DNA of 12,142 bases from Accumulibacter sp. (GTDB taxonomy: Bacteria; Pseudomonadota; Gammaproteobacteria; Burkholderiales; Rhodocyclaceae), in NCBI GenBank assembly GCA_003538495.1, contig DPSD01000261.1, forward strand, positions 8,470 through 20,611. The letters run 5' to 3'. Shown in pieces: positions 1-6,498 of the stretch. Position numbers and translations under genes: made by a program. The notes beneath the pieces were generated by a model that saw nothing but the letters and a program-made list of their open reading frames with translations, was not told where the DNA came from and did not search any database. Every line of letters starts with the position of its first letter. The first letter of the stretch is position 1.

Positions 1-383
1 CTGGCGTGGAATTTGAAGCGCAGCCTGAAGCGCAGCCGTATGGCGTCCACAGGAGGGGAAACGAGCCGGAGACCATCGGAAAAACCGGAAAATCAACGAT
101 CTCGGAGTTTGATGTGCTGCCTTGTGAAATGCGCCACCTTGGCCGGCGTCCCGCCCGGCAGGCGCCAGGCGCACAACTGCGGCGTGGCGCTCTGCTCGGT
201 ATCACCGACAGCGTGCCCATGCAGCGTGACGGTGAAGACCGCTGATCATCGGCGCGGTGAAAGCGGACCTGGCGCTGCTGGCCTGCTGTGCCGGGAGCGG
301 ACGCGGCGGAAGCAGGTATCACCTTCCGCCGGGTGGCCGCGACCGGTGCGCCTTGTGCGCGTGGCAGGCCGCTCGGCTGCCGA
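1..383. other. Left-edge region with no supported gene
   Basis: Several overlapping open frames exist on both strands, but none gives a recognisable protein and none has a convincing start with a ribosome binding site. One minus-strand stretch (245 down to 93) reads for 50 codons before a TGA with coding-like G/C in third positions, but has no start codon; it could be the tail of a decayed gene. A perfect 12-bp tandem duplication lies at 14-37. The stretch follows the 3' end of the minus-strand endopeptidase gene, yet shows no obvious hairpin-plus-U-tract terminator. A gene could enter from the left and stop at 14-16 (TGA in the frame starting at base 2), but too little is visible to call it. 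Confidence 0.5.
14..37. repeat. Perfect 12-bp tandem duplication
   Basis: The unit TGAAGCGCAGCC occurs twice head to tail (14-25 and 26-37) with no mismatch. Its length is a multiple of three, so it would add four residues without a frameshift if the stretch were coding. No function can be assigned. Confidence 0.8.
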
Positions 384-971
384 TCACGTTGGCTCCGGCC
401 CCCAGGTACGCACGTTGCCGGTGTCGACATGCACGAAGTCCGATTCCGGGTAATAGCCGACGCCACCAAAGCCAAGTGCCACGGCGGCCTCGCGCAGGCG
501 AGCCGTGTCGAAACCGACCAGGCGCACGTCGATGGCACGCGCTTCCATGTGCAGGCTGTGTCTTGCCACACCGCCGCCACCGGTCTTGCGCAACTTCGCG
601 TTCGTCGCGGGCGAGCGATACGCCGAGATGATTTCGAAGACATCGCCCCCACAGGTTAAGCTTAGCGCGTGCAGAATGTCGAACAGGCGAGGGTCCATAG
701 GCGCCATCTGGCCGGTGCGGAAGTCGCGCAGCAGCCAGTTCAAGCGCGCGATCGCGGAGTCCACGTAGCCGCGGCTGTCGCGAAAAACCACATTGAGGCG
801 TTCTTCGGTGTGGGTGTGGCGAAACTTCAGTTCGCAACTGCCGGCGGAAGATGTGGCGCGAGCTGAAGCGAAGGGCACCGCGAGCGGCAGGGCAGCCAGT
901 CCCTTCAGGAACAAACGACGGTGTGTCGCGGTTTCGCGCCGCTTGGCGCCATTAATGGAGTTATGGAGCAT
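384..971 (-). CDS. mepK: Tat-exported murein DD/LD-endopeptidase, M15/DUF882 family (MepK/YcbK-like)
   Basis: This 195-residue protein matches the YcbK/MepK family of zinc peptidases that cut peptidoglycan cross-links in the periplasm. The N-terminus has a twin-arginine signal: HRRLFLK at residues 17-23, then a hydrophobic stretch ending in an ASARA-type cleavage site near residue 39. The metal-site pattern of M15 peptidases is intact: SLH with His141, Asp148 seven residues later, and FVHVD with His181. SAYRSPATN (116-124) is the family's conserved substrate-side motif. The start is well fixed: an in-frame TGA lies 12 bases upstream of ATG 971, and no other ATG or GTG precedes the Tat motif. 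The ribosome binding site is weak. The gene is divergent from the L,D-transpeptidase gene, with 5' ends essentially touching. E. coli ycbB and ycbK are also neighbours but lie in tandem. In E. coli MepK cleaves 3-3 (mDap-mDap) cross-links; that specificity is inferred here. Confidence 0.88.
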   Translation of the reverse strand: MLHNSINGAKRRETATHRRLFLKGLAALPLAVPFASARATSSAGSCELKFRHTHTEERLNVVFRDSRGYVDSAIARLNWLLRDFRTGQMAPMDPRLFDILHALSLTCGGDVFEIISAYRSPATNAKLRKTGGGGVARHSLHMEARAIDVRLVGFDTARLREAAVALGFGGVGYYPESDFVHVDTGNVRTWGPEPT

Positions 972-2715
972 GGGGTTTTTTCATTCCGGAAAGGCACCTG
1001 AAGGCGGCATCGTACCCGATGTCGCTCTGGTGTTGAACCAGTTGCTGCGCTTTTTCGCCACAGCGAGCCTGCTGATCGGCGGCATTTCGCCGCTCCTGGC
1101 GCAGACGACAGTCGAGCCGCCACCGCCTCTCGGCGAGCGTGCGATCCCTTCGGCTGCGGCACCGACGGCCGCGGGGCTGCCGCTGCGCATCGAGCAGGCG
1201 CTCTATCAGTCGAGCAGCGATGGGGGACTTGCCGACTCGCCCGACGCAGCGGTGATCCGCATCTTCTATTACACGCGGGGCTATCGGCCGGTGTGGACCG
1301 ACAACGGGCGTGCCAGTGCAGTGCTGGCAGCGGTCGAGGCGAGCGGGGCGCACGGTTTGACGCCGGCCGATTTCGCGATCGACACCCTGCGCCGCACAGT
1401 CGCGGGTGGCGGCGACGATCCGGATGCGACCGTCCGTCGCGAACTGCTGTTCGCCGGTGCGCTGGCGCGCCTGGCGCGGCAGCTGCGCTATGGCAAGGTC
1501 GATCCCCGTGCGCTGTATTCGATCTGGAATTTCTCCCCGCTTCCCGACGCCAGCGAGCGTGCGCAGATGCTGACCGACCTGCTTGAAGCCGACTCACTGA
1601 CCACGGCATTGGCGGCTCTTGCGCCGCAAGACAAGGCTTATCGCGCGCTCCAGAAGGGGCTGTCGCGGTTCACTGAGCTGGCGGCAAGCGGTGGCTGGCC
1701 AAGCATCCCCGCCGGAGCGACGCTTCGTCCCGGCGAGCGCGAGGCACGCGTCCGCGCACTGCGCGCCCGGCTGCAGGCCGAGGACCCGGCCGCCGACCTG
1801 GCCGCGCCGGGCGGCGATCCCGCGCGCTACGACAAGGCGTTGGCGGCCGCAGTCGAGCGCTTCCAGCGCGTCCACGGCCTGGCCGTGGACGGCGCGGTCG
1901 GCCCTCTCACGCTCGCCGCGCTGAACGTCAGTGCCGCCGAACGCGCGGCGCAGATCCGCGTCAACCTCGAACGCCTGCGCTGGGTGGCGCGCGACATGCC
2001 CGCCGATCGCCTGGCGGTGGACATCACCGGCTTCAACGCCGAACTCCATCTCGACGGTGCGCTGCGGTGGTCGTCGAAAGTGGTGGTTGGGCGTCCCGCC
2101 CGCCAGACGCCGGTGCTGCTCGACGAGGTCCAGCACATTGTGCTCAATCCGAAGTGGGTGGTGCCGCCGACCATCCTGCGCGAGGACGTCATCCCCGGAA
2201 TGATCGCCAACGCGGCCTACCTCAAGAAGCGCCAGCTGCGCGTCGTCGACCGCAGCGGGCAAGTCGTCGCGCCGGAGCTGATCGACTGGAGCGGCGTGCG
2301 GCGGACAGGTTTTCCGTACCGGATCGAGCAACAGTCCGGTGCCGACGGAGCGCTCGGCCGGATCAAGTTCGCGCTAGCGAACGGTTACGCGATCTATCTG
2401 CACGACACGCCGTCGCCTGCGCAGTTCCAAAAGCCGGTGCGGGCACTCAGTTCGGGCTGTGTGCGGCTCGAAAAACCGCGCGAGCTGGCCCTGTTGCTGC
2501 TCGACGATCCGCAGCGCTGGGACAAGGACGCGCTCGACGCGGCGATCGCCAGCCGACGAACACAATCCGTTCCGGTGGGGCGCTACGTTCCGGTCCTGTT
2601 GCTCTACCGGACGGCGGTTGCGGATGAGCTGGGGACGGTGTCCTTTCGCAGCGACATCTACGACCAGGACGGCGCGGTGCGCGCGCTGCTCGACACCCCC
2701 GCCCGCCCGCGCTGA
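970..2715 (+). CDS. ldtD: L,D-transpeptidase with peptidoglycan-binding domain (LdtD/YcbB-like)
   Basis: From ATG 970 the product is 581 residues, close to E. coli YcbB (615). It forms mDap-mDap (3-3) cross-links in periplasmic peptidoglycan. Visible parts are: a hydrophobic signal segment at about 22-44 ending LLA-Q; an N-terminal scaffold region with the FYYTRGYRPVW motif; a PG_binding_1 helix bundle at about 287-320 (FQRVHGLAVDGAVGPLT); and a YkuD catalytic domain at about 348-510. The catalytic signature is complete: HDTPS with His478 and SSGCVRLE with nucleophile Cys497. The frame stays open upstream to 793, but that part lies antisense to the endopeptidase gene and is not credible. ATG 970 has GGAG nine bases upstream; ATG 955 or a non-ATG start near 1030 (GTG, just before the signal peptide) remain possible. 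With the 970 start the gene overlaps the divergent mepK start by two bases. It ends 18 bp short of the convergent LysR gene. Confidence 0.9.
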   Translation: MGFFHSGKAPEGGIVPDVALVLNQLLRFFATASLLIGGISPLLAQTTVEPPPPLGERAIPSAAAPTAAGLPLRIEQALYQSSSDGGLADSPDAAVIRIFYYTRGYRPVWTDNGRASAVLAAVEASGAHGLTPADFAIDTLRRTVAGGGDDPDATVRRELLFAGALARLARQLRYGKVDPRALYSIWNFSPLPDASERAQMLTDLLEADSLTTALAALAPQDKAYRALQKGLSRFTELAASGGWPSIPAGATLRPGEREARVRALRARLQAEDPAADLAAPGGDPARYDKALAAAVERFQRVHGLAVDGAVGPLTLAALNVSAAERAAQIRVNLERLRWVARDMPADRLAVDITGFNAELHLDGALRWSSKVVVGRPARQTPVLLDEVQHIVLNPKWVVPPTILREDVIPGMIANAAYLKKRQLRVVDRSGQVVAPELIDWSGVRRTGFPYRIEQQSGADGALGRIKFALANGYAIYLHDTPSPAQFQKPVRALSSGCVRLEKPRELALLLLDDPQRWDKDALDAAIASRRTQSVPVGRYVPVLLLYRTAVADELGTVSFRSDIYDQDGAVRALLDTPARPR

Positions 2716-2723
2716 ACGCGCGG
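2707..2723. other. Stem-loop between convergent genes, containing the ldtD stop codon
   Basis: The arms CCGCGC (2707-2712) and GCGCGG (2718-2723) are perfect complements around the loop TGAAC. The loop holds the TGA stop (2713-2715) of the transpeptidase gene. Being symmetrical, it can form in transcripts from either side of this 18-bp convergent junction. No U-tract follows on either strand, so it is not a classical intrinsic terminator; the high GC content also makes a chance stem plausible. Confidence 0.4.
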
Positions 2724-2733
2724 CGGCGCCTGC

Positions 2734-3735
2734 TCAAAGTCGCTTGCGCGGCACCGCGGAGGCGCGTCCGTGGTGCCGCAGATGCCAGTACGGGCGGTCC
2801 ATCGAGCAGGCCGGACCGGCACCAAGGTTGCGCTCGTCTTCCAGTTCGCGGAACAGGCGCGTGACAAAGTCGATGACTACCCGCACCCGCGGGATGTCTC
2901 GGTGATTCGGGCGGTACAGGAGGTTGACCGGTGGCGCATCCTGCATCTCCCAGTCGAGGAGCACCGGCACCAGCAGCCCACCGGAAATCTGTGCGCGAAC
3001 GGAGAGGTCGGTCAAGCGTGCGACGCCCTCGCCGCTGAGCACGGCGTCGAGAATCACGTCGCGGTGGTTGCTGATCAACCAGCCTCTGACGGCGACCGAT
3101 TCCGCCTGGCCATTGCGCTCGTATTGCCAGAGGTCGATGACCGTTCCTTCGGGGTTTCGAAACAGCAGGCAGGCGTGCTTCCGAAGGTCCTGCGGACGCA
3201 CCGGGACGCCATGCGCCGCCCAGTAAGCCGGCGCCGCGCAGGCCAGCACACGCGTCGTGGCCAGGCGGCGGTGCACCAGATCGGCGCCATCGGGCCAGCC
3301 GAGGACGACGAACACGTCGACCGCACCGCCGTCGGCATCGCTCGGTCGACTGATGCCGCGAAGGTCGATCTGAAGGTCCGGATAGCGCGCGTGCAGGCCC
3401 GGTAAGGCCGGCAGGATGCAATGCTGGGCAATGTGTGGCGGCGCGCCGACCACCACGGTGCCACTGCTGCCGGCCTCGACACCCGCCAGGGCCTGATCGG
3501 CGGCGGCGAGTTCGTCGAGCAGGTGCTGACAGGCTTCGCGGTAGCGCTGCCCGTCGGCGGTCAGGGTCAGGCCGTGCACGCTGCGATCGAACAGACTTGC
3601 CCCCAGACTGCGCTCCAGCGAGCCGATCAGCTTGGCGACAGCGGGAACGCTGACTTCCAGGCGACGCGCCGCACCCGAAAAGCTGCCCTCCTGCGCGGCG
3701 GAGATGAAATACTGCAGAGCGCGAAACTTGTCCAT
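2734..3735 (-). CDS. LysR-family transcriptional regulator (CrgA-like), probable regulator of the tct cluster
   Basis: This 333-residue protein has the LysR plan: a winged helix-turn-helix at residues 1-60 (SGAARRLEVSVPAVAKLIGSLE as the HTH, followed by GASLFDRS and LTADG), then an effector-binding domain from about residue 90 to 300. The start at 3735 is chosen because GGGAGA (complement of 3742-3747) lies six bases upstream and the product begins MDKFRALQYF, as in many family members. The frame is open to 3822 but lacks a comparable site there. A C-terminal tail of about 30 Arg/His-rich residues follows the usual family end. It is transcribed away from tctC across a 156-bp control region, the classic arrangement for a LysR protein and its target. 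The inferred role is control of the tct-methyltransferase cluster, with the imported carboxylate as a plausible co-inducer; the ligand cannot be read from sequence. Confidence 0.9.
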   Translation of the reverse strand: MDKFRALQYFISAAQEGSFSGAARRLEVSVPAVAKLIGSLERSLGASLFDRSVHGLTLTADGQRYREACQHLLDELAAADQALAGVEAGSSGTVVVGAPPHIAQHCILPALPGLHARYPDLQIDLRGISRPSDADGGAVDVFVVLGWPDGADLVHRRLATTRVLACAAPAYWAAHGVPVRPQDLRKHACLLFRNPEGTVIDLWQYERNGQAESVAVRGWLISNHRDVILDAVLSGEGVARLTDLSVRAQISGGLLVPVLLDWEMQDAPPVNLLYRPNHRDIPRVRVVIDFVTRLFRELEDERNLGAGPACSMDRPYWHLRHHGRASAVPRKRL

Positions 3736-3785
3736 GGCGCTTCTCCCAATCAGCGGCCGGCGACGATCCGTGACCCAAGAATACG

Positions 3786-3808
3786 TTAACCAATGGTTGA
3801 AGCCAACC
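3786..3808. promoter_or_regulatory. Inverted-repeat cluster, candidate LysR operator
   Basis: Three AACC/GGTT half-sites alternate in orientation. TTAACC (3786-3791) faces GGTTGA (3795-3800) across AAT with five of six bases paired, and GGTTG (3795-3799) faces CAACC (3804-3808) perfectly across AAGC. The group sits in the divergent lysR-tctC region. Its centre is about 62 bp upstream of a tctC transcription start predicted from the TATGGT box at 3847-3852, which is where LysR activators usually bind. It is not an exact symmetrical T-N11-A box. Binding is inferred. Confidence 0.5.
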
Positions 3809-3823
3809 TTGCCCGGCGGCATA

Positions 3824-3852
3824 TTCCCGCGTCACGTCGCAGGGCTTATGGT
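3824..3852 (+). promoter_or_regulatory. Weak candidate promoter for tctC
   Basis: TATGGT (3847-3852) matches four of six -10 positions. TTCCCG (3824-3829), 17 bases upstream, is a poor -35. A poor -35 is expected if the promoter needs a LysR activator bound just upstream, as the inverted repeats at 3786-3808 suggest. This is a weak pattern match only. Confidence 0.3.
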
Positions 3853-3891
3853 GCAACTGTCGCCCCTACCAGACAACTTGCGGAGGTCCAT

Positions 3892-4851
3892 ATGAAAGCC
3901 GTCCTTACCACCTTGCTGCTGGCTCTCGGGCTGGGCGCGGTCGTCGCCCCGACGTCGGCAGCGTATCCCGATCGGGCGATCCGGCTGATCGTGCCGTTCC
4001 CGGCCGGCGGTCCGTCGGACAGCGCCGCGCGAACGTTCGGGAACGCCCTGGCCAAGTCGACCGGACAACCGACGATCATCGAGAACCGGCCTGGCGCCAA
4101 CGGTGCAATCGCCGCGCAGGCGGCGTTTACGGCCAGTGCCGACGGCTACACGCTGCTCTGGGGCGTCGCCTCGATGGTCGCCCTGCCGCTGCTGCAGAAG
4201 AAACCCGCGTTTCGATCGCTGGCGGACCTTACGCCGGTCGCGATGATCGGGCGCTTTCCGTTCGCGATGACGGTCAATGCCGGCGTGCCGGCGAATTCGC
4301 TGGCCGAGTTCATCGCCTACGCCCGCGCCAACCCGGACAAGCTGAGCTACGCCACGAGTACCCTGGGTGAATTCATGGCGGCGTCGGAGTTCATGAAGCG
4401 CAGTGGCGTCAGCATGGTGCGGGTAGCGTACAAGGGCACTGCGCAGGCGATGCCCGACCTGATCGAAGGCCGCGTACCGGTGAACTTCGGCCCTGTCGTG
4501 GGCGGAATACAGTACGTCAGGAGCGGCCAGCTACGCCTGCTTGCCAGCCTTCTGCCGCAGCGAAGCGCGGTCATCGCCGACGTTCCGACGATGGCCGAGG
4601 CCGGCCTGCCCGGCGTTTCGGTACCAACCTGGCAAGCCGTCTTCGCACCACCGGCGCTGCCGGCGGAGATCGTCGACCGACTGGCGCGAGATGTCGCGCG
4701 CGCGCTGCTCGACCCCGAACTGCGCGCCCGCTTCGAGCGCCAGATCTTTCAGGTCGATGGCTCGACGCCGGCGGCGCTGGCCGCGGCGATCACGGAAGAT
4801 CAGCGGCGCTGGGAGGAGTTCATCGTCGACAACCGCCTCCCCAAGGAGTGA
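3892..4851 (+). CDS. tctC: Tripartite tricarboxylate transporter substrate-binding protein (TctC/Bug family)
   Basis: This 319-residue protein is the periplasmic receptor of a TTT-type secondary transporter; it captures a carboxylate and delivers it to the TctAB membrane unit. A Sec signal peptide is clear: MKAV, then a Leu/Ala core, with cleavage after TSA at residue 23 or 24. The mature start AYPDRAIRLIVPFPAGGPSD is the Bug-family signature, though with PSD where STD is common. Length is normal for the family. ATG 3892 is chosen because GGAGG (3882-3886) lies five bases upstream and it places the signal peptide at the N-terminus; the open frame back to 3793 would bury that signal. Its TGA overlaps the ATG of the methyltransferase gene (TGATG at 4849-4853), so the two are almost certainly co-translated. 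Bug receptors bind diverse di- and tricarboxylates, aromatic acids and amino acids, so the ligand is unknown. Confidence 0.93.
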   Translation: MKAVLTTLLLALGLGAVVAPTSAAYPDRAIRLIVPFPAGGPSDSAARTFGNALAKSTGQPTIIENRPGANGAIAAQAAFTASADGYTLLWGVASMVALPLLQKKPAFRSLADLTPVAMIGRFPFAMTVNAGVPANSLAEFIAYARANPDKLSYATSTLGEFMAASEFMKRSGVSMVRVAYKGTAQAMPDLIEGRVPVNFGPVVGGIQYVRSGQLRLLASLLPQRSAVIADVPTMAEAGLPGVSVPTWQAVFAPPALPAEIVDRLARDVARALLDPELRARFERQIFQVDGSTPAALAAAITEDQRRWEEFIVDNRLPKE

Positions 4852-5945
4852 TGACGGTGAGCGCGACTGCCGACGTCAAGCCGATCGGAGTTCGGACGCC
4901 ACTCGACTGCTGCCAGACACCCGCCGGCGCCGATCTGGAAAATGCGGCGAAGTTGAACGAGATGATTGGCGCGAGCTGGATGTCGCAGGCGGTGTACGCT
5001 GCCGCCGAGCTGCGGATCGCCGACCTGCTGGCGCAGGGCGATCAGCACGCCGACACCCTGGCCGCAGCGTCCGGGTGCCAGCCGACGTCCTTGCTGCGCT
5101 TGCTGCGCGCGCTGGCCAGCCTCGGTTTGTGCCTTGAAAACGATGACGGGTCCTATGCGCTGACCGCGATGGGCGCGCTGCTGCGCACGGATGCCCGCAA
5201 CTCCCTGCGCTCGTGGGCGATCTGGTGGGGACGACGTCAATGGTCATGGTGGGGGAACCTGGCCTACAGCGTCAAGACCGGCGACAGCGCGCGCCGCCTG
5301 GCGACCGGCCACCAAGGCTACCAGCATCTCGAAATGGACCCAGAGGTCGCGGCACTGTTCAACCAGGCGATGGTCGAGATGAGCCGCCTGGTCGCCGGCG
5401 AGGTCGCTGGCGTGGTCGTTGCTCTGGCGCCAGAGCGGGTGGTCGATGTTGGCGGTGGCTACGGCGAGGTGTTGGTGGCGGTTCTGGCGGCGCATCCGAC
5501 GCTGCAGGCGATCCTCTTCGACCTGCCGCACACGCTAGATGGCGCCAGAGGGCGAATTGCCGCAGCCGGGATGGCGCAGCGCTGCGAGCTGTTGAGCGGC
5601 AGTTTTTTTGATTTCATCCCGGGCGGCGGGGACATCTATATCCTCAAGAGCGTGCTGCACAACTGGGACGATGCGCGCTGCGCGCTGCTCCTGGCCAATT
5701 GTCACCGCGCCATGGCGCACTGCTCGCGGCTGCTGATTGTCGAACGGCTGCTGCCAGCGCGCATGACCGGGTCGCTCGCCGATCAGGCCGTCGCCCGGGC
5801 AGACCTGAACATGCTGGTGGGAGTCGGCGGTCGCGAACGCCAACTGGCGGAGTACCATTCGCTGCTGACTGCGGCCGGCTTCGCGGTCGCCGCCGAGCAC
5901 GCGCTGGCACTCGGTTTTTCGGTCATCGTGGCAACGCGGCGGTGA
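4851..5945 (+). CDS. SAM-dependent O-methyltransferase, Methyltransf_2 (COMT/ASMT/CrtF-like) family
   Basis: The 364-residue product has the two-part plan of plant-type O-methyltransferases. An N-terminal winged-helix dimerisation domain spans about residues 30-115 (ELRIADLLAQG, TSLLRLLRALASLGL, YALTAMGALLR). A Rossmann SAM-binding domain follows with DVGGGYG at 199-205 and the family's SVLHNWDD motif, where His270 is the expected catalytic base. These enzymes methylate hydroxyl groups on small, often aromatic, molecules in the cytoplasm; the substrate here is unknown. The start is uncertain: ATG 4851 overlaps the tctC stop, GTG 4848 lies just upstream, and GTG 4857 is best spaced from AAGGAG (4843-4848). 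All give nearly the same protein. Its position between tctC and tctB is unusual, because TTT genes are normally contiguous. An 85-bp gap with a strong stem-loop separates it from tctB. Confidence 0.88.
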   Translation: MTVSATADVKPIGVRTPLDCCQTPAGADLENAAKLNEMIGASWMSQAVYAAAELRIADLLAQGDQHADTLAAASGCQPTSLLRLLRALASLGLCLENDDGSYALTAMGALLRTDARNSLRSWAIWWGRRQWSWWGNLAYSVKTGDSARRLATGHQGYQHLEMDPEVAALFNQAMVEMSRLVAGEVAGVVVALAPERVVDVGGGYGEVLVAVLAAHPTLQAILFDLPHTLDGARGRIAAAGMAQRCELLSGSFFDFIPGGGDIYILKSVLHNWDDARCALLLANCHRAMAHCSRLLIVERLLPARMTGSLADQAVARADLNMLVGVGGRERQLAEYHSLLTAAGFAVAAEHALALGFSVIVATRR

Positions 5946-5947
5946 AC

Positions 5948-5998
5948 GCAGCCGACGCCGCGGGCGCTTGCCGCCCGCCCAGCCGTCGGCGCCGCTGC
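5948..5998 (+). other. Strong GC stem-loop between the methyltransferase gene and tctB
   Basis: An inner stem GCGGGCG (5960-5966) pairs perfectly with CGCCCGC (5972-5978) around CTTGC. An outer stem GCCGAC (5951-5956) pairs with GTCGGC (5985-5990) across an internal loop, and a GCAGC/GCTGC pair (5948-5952, 5994-5998) can form a competing outer extension. It begins three bases after the methyltransferase stop. No U-tract follows, so it is more likely an RNA-stability or attenuation element than an intrinsic terminator. This is inferred from base pairing by eye; no folding energy was computed. Confidence 0.55.
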
Positions 5999-6030
5999 GC
6001 GCGCGACACCGTATCTGGGAGACGCCAGTG

Positions 6031-6489
6031 ATGCGCCGGACAAACAAGCAGGAACTGGCCGCCGGTTTACTGTTTGGCGCCGTCGGCGCGGCGGCGATAC
6101 TGCTCAGCCGGGCCGATGAAATGGGGTCGGCGTCGCAGATGGGACCGGCCTACTTTCCGACGCTGCTCGGCGCGGTGTTGCTGATCCTGGGTGTGCTGGT
6201 GATCATTCGGGCGCTGCGCTCCGGGCCGCTGCCGCTGCCCTCCTTCGCCGGACGGCCCTTGCTGCTGGTACTGGCGGCGACCGCGCTGTTCGCGCTGTGC
6301 ATCGCCAAGGCCGGACTGATCGTCACCACGCTGGCGGTGGTGATCCTGAGCCGGTTTGCCCGCGCCGAGTATGCCTGGCGGGAAACCGTTCTCCTGGCGG
6401 TGGCGCTGGCGGCCTTCTGCACCGTCCTGTTCCACTTCGGGCTCGGCCTCCAGCTGCCGCTGCTGCCGGTGCTGACGCGAAGCGGCTGA
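6031..6489 (+). CDS. tctB: Tripartite tricarboxylate transporter small membrane subunit (TctB)
   Basis: This 152-residue hydrophobic protein has about four transmembrane segments (near residues 10-25, 42-62, 77-108 as one long or two short segments, and 119-140) and a short basic N-terminus. It has the size and pattern of TctB (DUF1468), the small subunit that works with TctA in the inner membrane; sequence in this family is poorly conserved. ATG 6031 has GGGAGA (6017-6022) eight bases upstream. GTG 6028 is the adjacent alternative, and the upstream extension to 5968 would read through the stem-loop. The order tctC, methyltransferase, tctB, tctA and the 9-bp gap to tctA support the call as much as the sequence does. 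Confidence 0.85.
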   Translation: MRRTNKQELAAGLLFGAVGAAAILLSRADEMGSASQMGPAYFPTLLGAVLLILGVLVIIRALRSGPLPLPSFAGRPLLLVLAATALFALCIAKAGLIVTTLAVVILSRFARAEYAWRETVLLAVALAAFCTVLFHFGLGLQLPLLPVLTRSG

Positions 6490-6498
6490 GCGAGCGCC

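Noticed and set aside
62..77. AGCCGGAGACC resembles the B12-box 3' end of a cobalamin riboswitch
   Set aside because: One base short of the consensus, the closing GCC is missing, the nearby GGGAA is far too close, and no cobalamin-related gene follows.
793..969. N-terminal extension of ldtD back to base 793
   Set aside because: It would read antisense through the Tat signal region of mepK and push the LdtD signal peptide well inside the protein.
2447..3856. 469-codon minus-strand open frame over ldtD's end and lysR
   Set aside because: Arg/Pro/Ala-rich composition typical of a shadow frame in high-GC DNA; the LysR frame beneath it is an unmistakable family match.
3793..3891. Upstream start for tctC at 3793
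   Set aside because: It would run through the candidate operator and bury the signal peptide; ATG 3892 has an ideal GGAGG site.
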